This document shows positions 33,588-45,164 of a stretch of 64,000 nt of DNA, piece after piece (the first letter of the stretch is position 1; the number at the start of each line of letters is the position of its first letter). The notes beneath the pieces are model-generated. The model did not search any database, had not been told where the DNA came from, and was given only the letters and a program-made list of their open reading frames with translations. Both the position numbers and the translations under genes were made by a program. Origin of the DNA: Sphingomonas sp. GTDB lineage: Bacteria > Pseudomonadota > Alphaproteobacteria > Sphingomonadales > Sphingomonadaceae. Where the stretch lies: the NCBI RefSeq assembly GCF_017744835.1, contig NZ_JAGIAM010000005.1, positions 1-64,000 on the forward strand. Direction: 5' to 3'.

Positions 33588-35294
33588 ATGCGAAGCAAGA
33601 TTCTCCTGCAGCGGACCGCGGTTGCCGCAGCGACGCTCGCGATGCTGTCTGCCCCCGCCGGGGCACAGCAGGCCCGCTCGGGCCAGAGCGGCACCCGAGC
33701 CCGCGTCGCCCAGCTTCCGGTCGGCACCCAACGCCCGACCCGCGAAGTCCTGCTCTCGGTGGGCGAAGGCGAGCTGATCACGCTTCCCGCCAGCGTCGCG
33801 AATGTCTGGGTCTCGAACCCCGACGTGGCCGACGTCTATGTCACCAACCCGCGCCAGATCCACTTGTTCGGCAAGAACTTCGGCGAGGCGACGGTGTTCG
33901 CCACCGCCGCCAACGGCAGCGTAGTCTATTCGACCAACGTGCGGGTGAGCCAGAACATCACGTCGATCGACAAGATGCTCAAGGCCGCGATGCCGGACGC
34001 CGACATCAAGGTGACCACCGTCGGCCAGCTGGCAGTGCTCACCGGCACCGTCGCCTCGCCGGACGACATCGAGCAGGCCGCGCGGCTCGTGACGGCGCTG
34101 CTCAATCCCGGCGTCGACGTCTCCGATCCAAATGCGTCGCTCAAGATCGGCGTGTTCAACCGGCTCAAGACCGCCACTCCGTTGCAGGTGCAGCTCCAGG
34201 TGCGCTTCGCCGAAGTAAGCCGCAGCTTCATCAAGAACGTCGGCGTCAATTTCGCCACGCGCGACAACACCGGCGGCTTCATGTTCGGTCTGGGCTCGGG
34301 CCGCATCCCCGGCGCTTTCACGCAATCGGATCTCGCCAAATTTCCCACCGCGCAGATTCCGCTGCCGGGTGGCGGCTACATCACCGGTGCCTATGACCCC
34401 GCCACCGGCCAGTTCGTCAATCCGCGCAGCACGACAGTGACGGACATCGCAAAGGGTGCCGAGCACACGACGCTCGGGCTCGGCGGGAAGCTGTTGGGGC
34501 TCGACATCCTGTCGGCGATCGACCTTGGTGAGCAGATCGGCCAGGTGACGACGCTCGCCCAGCCCAATCTAACCGCGCTTTCGGGCGAGAGCAGCACCTT
34601 CCTGGCGGGCGGCGAGATCCCGATCCCGATCAGCCAGGCGCTGGGCACCGTGTCGGTCGAGTACAAGCAATATGGCGTGAGCCTGGCCTTCACGCCGACC
34701 GTGCTCTCCGATGGCCGCATCTCGATGCGCGTGCGCCCCGAAGTCTCGCAGCTTTCCTCGGCCGGCGCAGTGCAGCTCAACGGAGTGACCATCCCGGCGC
34801 TCACCACGCGGCGCGCGGAGACGACGGTCGAGCTCGGCTCGGGCGAAAGCTTCATGATCGCGGGCCTGCTCTCGAACGATCACAACAACTCGATCGACAA
34901 GGCACCGGGGCTGGGCGACGTGCCGATCCTGGGCGCGCTGTTCCGTTCGAACGGCTTCCGTCGCAACGAGACCGAGCTGGTGATCGTGATCACCCCCTAT
35001 CTGGTGAAGCCGGTCAACGCGAACCAGATCGCGCTGCCGACCGACGGCTACAAGGCGCCGGACGACTTCCAGCGCATCTTCAACGGCCAGCTGAGCTCCG
35101 GCGTCAGCGGCGGCCAGCGGCCCACGCCGAGCATGGCGACGCCCGCAGGCACACCGGCGGTGGGTGCGCTCGCGCCCGCGCCGCTGGCGCCCGCTGCTCC
35201 CAACGAGCGCTCGGCCGATGCGCCGGTCAAGGCACCCGCCCCCTCCCAGTCGAAGAAGAAGGGCGGCGCGGCCGCCCCCGGCTTCGGCTTCTGA
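33588..35294 (+). CDS. cpaC: Tad pilus secretin CpaC
   Basis: The 568-residue outer membrane secretin through which the Flp pilus passes. It has a signal peptide ending AGAQQ, an N-terminal pilus-associated/BON region (LSVGEGELITLPASVANVWVSNPDVADVYV, then TTVGQLAVLTGTV) and the C-terminal secretin domain with GEIPIPI, the VSLAFTPTVL strand and IAGLLSNDHNNSIDKAPGLGDVPILGALFRS. The C-terminal tail after residue 490 is proline/alanine-rich and ends in lysines, longer than in many relatives. Confidence 0.94.
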   Translation: MRSKILLQRTAVAAATLAMLSAPAGAQQARSGQSGTRARVAQLPVGTQRPTREVLLSVGEGELITLPASVANVWVSNPDVADVYVTNPRQIHLFGKNFGEATVFATAANGSVVYSTNVRVSQNITSIDKMLKAAMPDADIKVTTVGQLAVLTGTVASPDDIEQAARLVTALLNPGVDVSDPNASLKIGVFNRLKTATPLQVQLQVRFAEVSRSFIKNVGVNFATRDNTGGFMFGLGSGRIPGAFTQSDLAKFPTAQIPLPGGGYITGAYDPATGQFVNPRSTTVTDIAKGAEHTTLGLGGKLLGLDILSAIDLGEQIGQVTTLAQPNLTALSGESSTFLAGGEIPIPISQALGTVSVEYKQYGVSLAFTPTVLSDGRISMRVRPEVSQLSSAGAVQLNGVTIPALTTRRAETTVELGSGESFMIAGLLSNDHNNSIDKAPGLGDVPILGALFRSNGFRRNETELVIVITPYLVKPVNANQIALPTDGYKAPDDFQRIFNGQLSSGVSGGQRPTPSMATPAGTPAVGALAPAPLAPAAPNERSADAPVKAPAPSQSKKKGGAAAPGFGF

Positions 35295-35310
35295 TCCCGA
35301 GGAGACAGCA

Positions 35311-35943
35311 ATGTACGCGCGCTTCACTCCCCTCCTCCTTCTGGCACCGGCGCTGCTGCTGAGCGGCTGTGGAAGCCAAAATGGCGGGCTGGAATCGGTT
35401 CACCAGCCGGTCGTTCAGCGTAACGACTACGTGCTCGATCTGCAGGCGGCGGGCAGCGGCCTCGCCGCGGGCGAAGCCGAGCGGCTCGCCGGCTGGCTGG
35501 CCTCCATGGAACTGCGTTACGGTGATCGGATCGCCGTCGACGATGGCGCCGGCGGCAGCACCGCGCGCGACGAAGTCGCGGCGCAGGCCAATCGCTATGG
35601 CCTGATACTCTCGGAGCAGGCACCGGTGACGGTGGGCCAGATCGCCCCCGGCACGGTTCGCGTCGTGCTGACGCGCATGACTGCCTCGGTGCCCGACTGC
35701 CCGAACTATTCAGGCGACTACGCGCCCAACTATTCGCAGAGCACCAGCCCGAACTTCGGCTGCGCGATCAACAGCAATCTGGCGGCGATGATCGCCAATC
35801 CGGCCGATCTCGTGCGCGGCGCCCCCGGCGCCCCCACCGCCGATCCGCTGAGCGCGACCAAGTCGATCCGCGCGCTGCGCAGCGCCAGGCCGACCGGCAA
35901 TGGCGGCACTGCGGTCAAGTCCGAATCCACGGGAGCCAATTAA
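35311..35943 (+). CDS. cpaD: Tad pilus lipoprotein CpaD
   Basis: A 210-residue lipoprotein with a lipobox LLLSGC at residue 20 and the CpaD family pattern in the middle (VVLTRMTASVPDCPNYSG and the following NFGCAINSNLAAMIANPADLV block). CpaD acts as a pilotin-like partner of the CpaC secretin in the outer membrane. The ATG at 35311 follows GAGGAGAC at good spacing, 16 bases after the cpaC stop. Confidence 0.92.
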   Translation: MYARFTPLLLLAPALLLSGCGSQNGGLESVHQPVVQRNDYVLDLQAAGSGLAAGEAERLAGWLASMELRYGDRIAVDDGAGGSTARDEVAAQANRYGLILSEQAPVTVGQIAPGTVRVVLTRMTASVPDCPNYSGDYAPNYSQSTSPNFGCAINSNLAAMIANPADLVRGAPGAPTADPLSATKSIRALRSARPTGNGGTAVKSESTGAN

Positions 35944-37245
35944 GTGAACGCGCCCTTCCAACCCGGCCGCGCCAGCCACCGCGAACCGTTCATCGCCTTC
36001 GTCTGCGACGAGACCACGGCGGAGGTCCTCCGTCCGATCGCCGTCGAGCTCGGCTGGTCGCCCGAGAAGGTCAACAAGGGCGGGCTGCGGAACGCGGTCC
36101 AGACGCTTTCGGTGTCGGCGAGCCCCAACATCCTGTTCGTCGATCTCTCGGAGAGCGGCGACCCGCTCAACGACATCAATGCGCTCGCCGAAGTCTGCGA
36201 ACCCGGCACGATCGTGATCGCGTCCGGGCAGGTCAACGACGTGCGCCTCTATCGCGACCTCGTCGCCAGCGGCATCCACGATTATCTGCTGAAACCCCTC
36301 AACCCCGATGCGCTGCGCGACGCGTTCGGCCAGGCCCAGGCGGCGCTGGCCGCGCCGAAGCTGGCCGAGGCCGGCACCGACCGTCCGCATTGCAGCGTGG
36401 CGGTGATCGGGACGCGCGGCGGCTGCGGCGCCTCGACAATCGCGACTTCGCTCGCGTGGCAGCTCAGCGAGAAGCATGCGCGCGCGACCGCGCTGCTCGA
36501 CCTCGACGTGCATTTCGGAACCGGCGCGCTCGCGCTCGACCTCGAGCCGGGCCGCGGCCTGACCGATGCGATCGAGAATCCGAGCCGCATCGACGGGCTG
36601 TTCATCGAGCGCGCGATGGTGAAGGCGTCCGAGCGGCTCGCGGTGCTCTCGGCGGAGGCGCCGATCAACTCGCCGATCCTGAGCGACGGCGCAGCCTTCT
36701 ACCAGCTGCAGGAAGAGATGCGCGGCGCGTTCGAGTGCACCGTGGTGGACCTGACGCGCGCGATGCTGGTCAACCATCCGCACCTAATCGCCGACGTCCA
36801 GGTGGCGGTGCTGGTGACCGAGCTCACGCTCGCCGCCGCGCGCGACGCGATCCGCCTGCTGAGCTGGTTCAAGTCAAACGCGCCGCAGACTCAGGTGATC
36901 GTCATTGCCAACAAGGTTCATCAGCCCGCAATGCTCGAAATCAGCCGAAAGGACTTCGAGGGCTCGATCGAGCGCAAGATCGACATCGTGATCCCGTTCG
37001 AGCCGCGCCTCGCCGCGCAGGCCGCCAAGCTGGGCAAGCCGCTCGCCGAAGCGGGCAAGAACGCCAAGTCGCTGGCCCCGTTCATGGACCTGGCGCGGCG
37101 GATCACAGCGATCACCGACTCCGGCGATCACGACGACAAGCCGGCCAAGGGCGGCAAGTCGGGCAAGGCCGCAGGCAAGGGCACCTCGCTGCTGGGCAAG
37201 CTCAGCGAGATCAAGGTGAAGATGCCGGGCAAGGCAAAGAAGTAA
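35944..37245 (+). CDS. cpaE: Tad pilus localisation ATPase-like protein CpaE
   Basis: A 433-residue protein with a receiver-like N-terminal domain (about 15-130) and a MinD/ParA-type ATPase domain. The deviant P-loop GTRGGCGAST starts at about residue 156, and LLDLDVHFG follows. In Caulobacter CpaE localises pilus assembly at the cell pole. The C-terminus is lysine-rich and possibly disordered. The start is a GTG immediately after the cpaD stop with GGGAG eight bases upstream. The usual next gene, the cpaF ATPase, is absent; tadB follows after 54 bases. Confidence 0.93.
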   Translation: MNAPFQPGRASHREPFIAFVCDETTAEVLRPIAVELGWSPEKVNKGGLRNAVQTLSVSASPNILFVDLSESGDPLNDINALAEVCEPGTIVIASGQVNDVRLYRDLVASGIHDYLLKPLNPDALRDAFGQAQAALAAPKLAEAGTDRPHCSVAVIGTRGGCGASTIATSLAWQLSEKHARATALLDLDVHFGTGALALDLEPGRGLTDAIENPSRIDGLFIERAMVKASERLAVLSAEAPINSPILSDGAAFYQLQEEMRGAFECTVVDLTRAMLVNHPHLIADVQVAVLVTELTLAAARDAIRLLSWFKSNAPQTQVIVIANKVHQPAMLEISRKDFEGSIERKIDIVIPFEPRLAAQAAKLGKPLAEAGKNAKSLAPFMDLARRITAITDSGDHDDKPAKGGKSGKAAGKGTSLLGKLSEIKVKMPGKAKK

Positions 37246-37299
37246 CTGGGACCGGCGGCTCCGGCTGCCGGGCAATATGGGTTCGGAGGCGCAAGCGGC

Positions 37300-38280
37300 A
37301 TGGAATTGCTGCCGATTTTGATGCTTGGCGGGGGCGCCTTCTTGGTGCTGGCGCTCGTCGTGCTCGCCTTTTCGGGGCCCTCCGCCGCGCGCGCGAGCAC
37401 GCGACGGCTGTCGAGCGTGCGCGAGCGGCACTCGCTAAGCCCCACCGGCGCGTTGGCGATGGAAGCGCAGATCCGCCGCGTCACTTCGACCCGCGCGACC
37501 GGAATGGACGCGGCGGCGTCGCGGCTGCTGCCCAACCCCGCGCTGCTCCAGAAGCGCCTGGCGATGACCGGAAAGCCCTGGTCGCTCGGTCAATATGGCC
37601 TGGCGACCGCCGGCCTGATGATCGTTTCCGCAGCAATGCTGTGGCTCAAGGGCGCGCCGATCTGGCTCGCCCTCTTCCTGGGGCTGTTCGTCGGGCTGGG
37701 GCTGCCGCATTTCATGGTCGGCTTCTTCATCAAGCGCCGCATCACCCAGTTCACCACCAAATTCCCGGACGCGATCGAACTGCTGGTGCGCGGCCTGCGC
37801 TCCGGCCTGCCGATCACCGAGACGATGGGTGTGGTGGGTCAGGAAGTCGCGGGACCAGTGGGCGAAGAGTTCCGCTCGGTCTCGGACAAGATGAAGATCG
37901 GCCGCACGCTCGACGCCGCGCTTCAGGAGACCGCGGACCGGCTGGGGACACCCGAGTTTCAGTTCTTCACCATTACCATCGCGATCCAGCGCGAGACGGG
38001 CGGCAACCTGGCAGAGACGCTCGCCAACCTGGCCGAGGTGCTGCGCAAGCGCGCCCAGATGAAGCTCAAGATCAAGGCGATGTCGTCCGAATCCAAGGCG
38101 TCGGCGCTGATCGTCGGCGCACTGCCGTTCGTGGTGTTCGGCATGGTCTGGTTCATCAACAACAACTACATGGCCAACTTCTTCGAGGACCAGCGACTTA
38201 TGGTCGCGGGCGGCGGCGGCCTCGTCTGGATGGGGATTGGCGCCTTCATCATGCACAAGATGGTCAGCTTCGAGATCTGA
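37300..38280 (+). CDS. tadB: Tad pilus inner membrane protein TadB
   Basis: A 326-residue T2SSF-domain membrane protein with N-terminal helices (about 5-24 and 96-140), the cytoplasmic T2SSF segment (KFPDAIELLVRGLRSGLPITETM) and two C-terminal helices. With TadC it forms the platform on which the CpaF ATPase acts. It directly follows cpaE and precedes tadC by a few bases, so the operon continues, but its ATPase partner is not encoded here. Confidence 0.92.
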   Translation: MELLPILMLGGGAFLVLALVVLAFSGPSAARASTRRLSSVRERHSLSPTGALAMEAQIRRVTSTRATGMDAAASRLLPNPALLQKRLAMTGKPWSLGQYGLATAGLMIVSAAMLWLKGAPIWLALFLGLFVGLGLPHFMVGFFIKRRITQFTTKFPDAIELLVRGLRSGLPITETMGVVGQEVAGPVGEEFRSVSDKMKIGRTLDAALQETADRLGTPEFQFFTITIAIQRETGGNLAETLANLAEVLRKRAQMKLKIKAMSSESKASALIVGALPFVVFGMVWFINNNYMANFFEDQRLMVAGGGGLVWMGIGAFIMHKMVSFEI

Positions 38281-38284
38281 TGCG

Positions 38285-39283
38285 ATGACTCCTCCTCCCT
38301 CCGGTCCGACCTTGCTGGGCGTCGATGTCATGTGGGTGGCGACGCTGCTCTCCGGCGTGGCCGCCTTCGCCGTGCTCTTCGCCATCTACACCGCCACCAC
38401 GGTGCGCGACCCGATGGTCAAGCGCGTCAAGGCGCTCAACGACCGCCGCGAGCAGCTCAAGGCGGGCATCACCGCCTCGACCTCCAAGCGCCGCGCCAAG
38501 CTGGTCCAGAAGAGCGAGACCACGGACAAGATCCGCGCCTTCCTCTCGTCGCTCAAGGTGCTGCAGGACGAGCAGGTCAAGACCGCGCAGATCAAGCTGC
38601 TCCAGGCGGGCATCCGCCGCAAGGAATGGGCAGTCGCCGTGATCTTCGGCCGGCTGGTGCTGCCGATCCTGTTCGGCGGCATCATGGGCTTCCTGGTCTA
38701 TGGCACCGACACTTTCGCCGACTGGACGGCGTTCAAGCGCTACGGCCTCGTCGCCGGCTCGCTGATCCTCGGCTACAAGGGGCCCGACCTCTACCTGAAG
38801 AACCGCATCACCAAGCGCAGCGACGCGATCCGCAAGGGGCTTCCCGACGCGCTCGACCTGCTCGTCATCTGCGCCGAGGCGGGCCTGACCGTGGACGCAG
38901 CCTTCGCCCGCGTCTCAAAGGAACTGGGCAAGGCCTATCCCGAACTCGGCGAGGAATTCTCGCTGACCGCGATCGAGCTGGGCTTTCTCACCGACCGCCG
39001 CCAGGCGTTCGAGAATCTCGCCATGCGCATCGACCTCGACGCAATCCGCGGCGTCGTCACCACGATGATCCAGACCGAGAAATACGGCACGCCGCTCGCC
39101 TCGGCGCTGCGCGTGCTCTCGGCCGAGTTCCGCAACGAGCGCATGATGCGCGCCGAGGAAAAGGCCGCGCGCCTGCCCGCGATCATGACCGTACCGCTGA
39201 TCCTGTTCATCCTGCCGGTGCTGTTCATCGTGATCCTGGGTCCGGCCGCCTGCTCGATCAACGACGCGCTGATCGCGCATTAA
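38285..39283 (+). CDS. tadC: Tad pilus inner membrane protein TadC
   Basis: A 332-residue paralogue of TadB with the same T2SSF fold: one N-terminal helix (about 17-36), a pair of helices (about 115-160), the cytoplasmic GLPDALDLLVICAEAGLTVDAAF segment and a C-terminal pair ending LFILPVLFIVILGP. The ATG at 38285 begins five bases after the tadB stop; a later ATG at 38330 is a weaker option. It closes the recognisable Tad genes. Confidence 0.92.
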   Translation: MTPPPSGPTLLGVDVMWVATLLSGVAAFAVLFAIYTATTVRDPMVKRVKALNDRREQLKAGITASTSKRRAKLVQKSETTDKIRAFLSSLKVLQDEQVKTAQIKLLQAGIRRKEWAVAVIFGRLVLPILFGGIMGFLVYGTDTFADWTAFKRYGLVAGSLILGYKGPDLYLKNRITKRSDAIRKGLPDALDLLVICAEAGLTVDAAFARVSKELGKAYPELGEEFSLTAIELGFLTDRRQAFENLAMRIDLDAIRGVVTTMIQTEKYGTPLASALRVLSAEFRNERMMRAEEKAARLPAIMTVPLILFILPVLFIVILGPAACSINDALIAH

Positions 39284-39357
39284 GCGCCGATCATGAGGGT
39301 GGCGCCGGGCCGCCGCGCGGAGTAGCTTTGCCCACCGCACGAGAGGTGGAGGGCAAG

Positions 39358-39648
39358 ATGCAGCTATTGCCGTTCGAGACACTCACGCAGTTCGTCGCGC
39401 TTGGGCTCACGCTCGTGGCCGGCTGGATCCTGGGCCTCGCAAGCCATTCGGGCGCCCGCAAGTGGCGGGCCCGACTCAACGAAGCCGAAGCCGAACACGC
39501 CCGCTACCGCAACGTCGCCGAGCAGGACCTGCGCGAGGCGAACCACCGCATCCGCGTGCTCGAGGACGAGAATGCACGGCTGGGCGGCAGCCTGGCACGC
39601 GCGCCGCTGCCGGAACGCCACCCGGACGACCGCCCCGACCGCTATTGA
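39358..39648 (+). CDS. Small membrane-anchored coiled-coil protein
   Basis: A 96-residue protein with one N-terminal transmembrane helix (about 9-27, LTQFVALGLTLVAGWILGL) followed by a charged alpha-helical region with heptad-like spacing (ARLNEAEAEHARYRNVAEQDLREANHR is the general shape) and an acidic/proline C-terminus. GAGGTGGAGGG precedes the ATG. It lies 74 bases after tadC and in the same direction. The topology resembles YhcB/DUF1043-type proteins, but I do not assign it. It could be part of the pilus operon or an independent small gene. Confidence 0.65.
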   Translation: MQLLPFETLTQFVALGLTLVAGWILGLASHSGARKWRARLNEAEAEHARYRNVAEQDLREANHRIRVLEDENARLGGSLARAPLPERHPDDRPDRY

Positions 39649-39676
39649 GTCATGCCGGCAGGGATGACGGGCAGGA

Positions 39677-42337
<2,661 letters not shown>

Positions 42338-42506
42338 CCAAACTCCTTTAGGCCGTGAGCGCTTCCCGGGGAGGGAAGTTCCGCTACCGCAGCCGCGAAC
42401 GAGGCGGAAGCGCTGATCGCGTTGTCAGAAAACAGCAATTATTGCCCACCAGTCACAAAATTCTTGCGAATCCTGAAACTAGATTTCCTGACAGCGCAAT
42501 TTTGTT

Positions 42507-44912
42507 TCAGCCCTCGATCCGTGAGAAATCGGCGACCTTGTGCACTGCAGCACGCATGCGCGCGAGCAGATCGAGACGAGCCGTGCGCTTCGCCGGATCG
42601 GAGTCGTTCACCGTGACCTTGTCGAAGAAGGCATCGATTGGCGCGCGCAGCGAGGCGAGCGCAGCCATGGCGCCTTCGAAGTCCTCGCGCTCGATCGCGG
42701 CGGTTGCGACGGGCTCGGCCGAATCGAGCGCCGCGATAAGCGCCTGCTCCTCGGGAAGGGGCGTGTAGGACAGCGAAATCCTGCCCCCTTCGCGCTCCTG
42801 CGGAAGCAGGAGCCCAGAGTCGTTCGGGTCAGAGCCACCCTGGGCTCCTGCTTCCGCAGGAGCACGGGGAGGCCATTCCTCCTTCTTGAGGATGTTGGCG
42901 GCGCGCTTGTAGCCGGCGAGGAGATTGGCGCCGTCCTCGGTGGTGACGAAGGCTTGCAGCGCGTGAACGCGGGCGAGCAGGCGGACGAGATCGTCCTCGC
43001 CGCCAAGCGCGAACACCGCGTCGATGAGGTCGTGGCGGACGCCGGCTTCACGCTGCTGGACCTTGAGGCGGTCCATGAGGAAGGCGATTGTTTCGACTAG
43101 CGTCGCTGCATTGTCGCGGTCACTCTGCTCGACCGGCACGCGGGCGATGGGATCTCCCGGTAAGGTCACAGAAGGGAAAATGTCCCGGATAATAGACCGC
43201 CTCAAGTCCGCGTCCGAAACACTGCGGAGTGCCGGTGAGATCTCATCCAACTTTGCCTGCAGTGCACGGCGATAAATCGGTCCGAGCACACCGAACATCG
43301 CTTCCATCACCGCTGGTGTGAGCGAAACCCGCAACTGATTATTGAGGATCAGAGATGCGATAGCGATGCCCGCCCGTCGCAAAGCGAAAGGATCCTTCGA
43401 ACCGGTAGGTCGCTCGTGCACGGTAAAAAATGCTGCCAGCGTATCCAGCTTATCCGCGAGGCTCACCGCCACCGTCACCGGTGCGGTGGGGACTTCGTCG
43501 CCCTGGCCGACCGGCTTGTAATGGTCGCGGATCGCTTCGGCGACCGCCGGGTCCTCGCCCTGGGCTGCGGCGTAATAGCCGCCCATCAAGCCCTGGAGCT
43601 CGGGGAACTCGCCGACCATGCCGGTGACGAGGTCAGCCTTGGCGAGGCGGGCTGCGCGTTCCGCGAGGTCTGCCAAAAGCCCTCTCCCCTCAGGGGAGAG
43701 GGTTGGGAGAGGGGCAGTTTCGGCAGGCGCGGCGCCGGAGGATGACTCCCCCTCTCCCCGACCCTCTCCCCGGAGGGGAGAGGGAGAAGAAGGGACGATC
43801 CCCTCTTCCACCAGCCAGCGCGCCAGCTTGGCCACGCGCTCGACCTTGTCGGCGACGGTGCCGAGCTTTTCGTGGAAGACGATCTTCTCGAGCTTCTTCG
43901 CCTGCTCCTCGAGCGCGACCTTGAGGTCGGTCTCGTAGAAGAAGCGCGCGTCGCTGAGGCGGGCGGCGAGGACCTTGCGGTTGCCCTCGACGATCTTCTC
44001 GCCGCCGTCGGCCGCGTCGATGTTCGACACGCAGACGAAGGCGTTGGCGAGCTTGCCCGCGCTATCGCGGCAGACGAAATATTTCTGGTTCACGCGCGCG
44101 GTGAGCTGGATCACCTCGGGCGGCACGCTGAGGAAATCTTCGTCGAAGCGGCCGAGCAAGGGCACCGGCCATTCGGTGAGGCCGGCGTTCTCGAACAGCA
44201 GCCCCTCGTCCTCGACCAGGCTGAGGCCGGCCTTTTGCGCGGCCATCTTGGCGCCCAGCGCGATGATGCCGCGGCGTTCGGCGCCGTCGACGATGACGTG
44301 GCAGGCGCGCAGCTTCTCGACATAGTCGGAGGGGCCGCCGATCGTGATCACGCCCGGGTGGTGGAAACGGTGGCCGACGGTGGCGGCGCCGCTGCGGACG
44401 CCGGCGACTTCGCAGTCGACCACGGTCTCGCCGAGGATCGCGACGATGCCCTGCAGCGGGCGGACCCAGCGCAGGCTCTCGGTCGAGAGCGAGGCCTGGC
44501 CCCAGCGCATCGACTTGGGCCAGGGGAAGGCGCGGATCACCGCGGGGATCGCCTCGGCGAGCACTTGCGCCGTGTCGCGGCGGGGCTTGTCGACGATCGC
44601 GAAGAGCACGCCGTCGCGCTCGACGAGTTGGTCCTGGCTGAGGCCGGTCTTGCGGAGAAAGCCTTCGAGCGCCTGCGGGGGTGCGCCGACGCGCGGGCCC
44701 TTGGTCTCCTCCGAGACGGCGGCGGTCTGCTCGGGCAGGCCGCGCGCGATCAGCGCGAGGCGGCGCGGGGTGGCGTAGGTGACGGTCTCCGCGGCCTTGA
44801 GCCCGGCCTTGTCGAGCTCGGCGGCGAACAGGCGGGCGAGATCCTCGCGCGCCTTTTCCTGCATGCGCGCGGGGATTTCTTCGGAGCGGAGTTCGAGGAG
44901 GAAATCGGTCAT
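42507..44912 (-). CDS. glyS: Glycine-tRNA ligase beta subunit with two in-frame repeat insertions
   Basis: The beta chain of the tetrameric glycyl-tRNA synthetase, needed for tRNA binding together with GlyQ. The start LLELRSEEIPARMQ is canonical, and the core blocks (QLTARVNQKYFVC, GMVGEFPELQGLMGGYYA, DPFALRRAGIAI) are intact. At 801 residues it is long for the family. Two stretches do not look like synthetase: residues about 376-411 (SPSPLRGEGRGEGE and TLSPEGRGL) and about 684-707 (PPRAPAEAGAQGG and LLLPQEREG). Both are encoded by palindromic repeats that are otherwise intergenic in this genome. The frame is kept, so the protein is probably functional, with the extra pieces in surface linkers. 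Confidence 0.94.
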   Translation of the reverse strand: MTDFLLELRSEEIPARMQEKAREDLARLFAAELDKAGLKAAETVTYATPRRLALIARGLPEQTAAVSEETKGPRVGAPPQALEGFLRKTGLSQDQLVERDGVLFAIVDKPRRDTAQVLAEAIPAVIRAFPWPKSMRWGQASLSTESLRWVRPLQGIVAILGETVVDCEVAGVRSGAATVGHRFHHPGVITIGGPSDYVEKLRACHVIVDGAERRGIIALGAKMAAQKAGLSLVEDEGLLFENAGLTEWPVPLLGRFDEDFLSVPPEVIQLTARVNQKYFVCRDSAGKLANAFVCVSNIDAADGGEKIVEGNRKVLAARLSDARFFYETDLKVALEEQAKKLEKIVFHEKLGTVADKVERVAKLARWLVEEGIVPSSPSPLRGEGRGEGESSSGAAPAETAPLPTLSPEGRGLLADLAERAARLAKADLVTGMVGEFPELQGLMGGYYAAAQGEDPAVAEAIRDHYKPVGQGDEVPTAPVTVAVSLADKLDTLAAFFTVHERPTGSKDPFALRRAGIAIASLILNNQLRVSLTPAVMEAMFGVLGPIYRRALQAKLDEISPALRSVSDADLRRSIIRDIFPSVTLPGDPIARVPVEQSDRDNAATLVETIAFLMDRLKVQQREAGVRHDLIDAVFALGGEDDLVRLLARVHALQAFVTTEDGANLLAGYKRAANILKKEEWPPRAPAEAGAQGGSDPNDSGLLLPQEREGGRISLSYTPLPEEQALIAALDSAEPVATAAIEREDFEGAMAALASLRAPIDAFFDKVTVNDSDPAKRTARLDLLARMRAAVHKVADFSRIEG
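42794..42863. repeat. Palindromic repeat inside glyS (GCTCCTGC family)
   Basis: GCTCCTGCGGAAGCAGGAGCCCAG and CTGGGCTCCTGCTTCCGCAGGAGC are each hairpins and are near-perfect reverse complements of each other, with about 22 bases between. This palindrome interrupts the 3' part of glyS in frame. Confidence 0.85.
43680..43786. repeat. Palindromic repeat inside glyS (CCCTCTCCCC family)
   Basis: CCTCTCCCCTCAGGGGAGAGG at one end and CCCTCTCCCCGGAGGGGAGAGGG at the other, both self-complementary and complementary to each other. It is the same family as the intergenic repeats at 1291, 4400 and 14111, but here it lies within the glyS frame. Confidence 0.88.
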
Positions 44913-44960
44913 TTTGACTCACGCGGAGGCGCGGAGGCGCGGAGAAGGGAAGAAGATTGG

Positions 44961-45119
44961 TTCACGCAAAGGCGCAAAGGCGCGGAGATGTCGCGTTGCG
45001 CGGCAGCGTCAGCCGCCTTCAAAAGCGTCGGCAGCTTGGGGATCGGGCGGATCTGAAGGCCGCTGGCGCGGCGGGGCGACGATCTCCGTGCCTTTGCGCC
45101 TTCGCGCCTTTGCGTGAGA
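44961..45119. repeat. MITE-like element A with terminal inverted repeats
   Basis: Begins TTCACGCAAAGGCGCAAAGG and ends with the complementary CCTTCGCGCCTTTGCGTGAGA. The core (ATGTCGCGTTGCGCGGCAGCG, GATCGGGCGGAT, GCCGCTGGCGCGGCG) is shared with element B. Confidence 0.8.
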
Positions 45120-45164
45120 AAATCCTGCTCACACGAAGCCACGAAGCCACGAAGAAGGATTTGG

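Noticed and set aside
42507..44912. glyS as a pseudogene because of foreign segments
   Set aside because: The frame is intact through both insertions, all core blocks are present and glyQ is complete, so the gene is probably functional.
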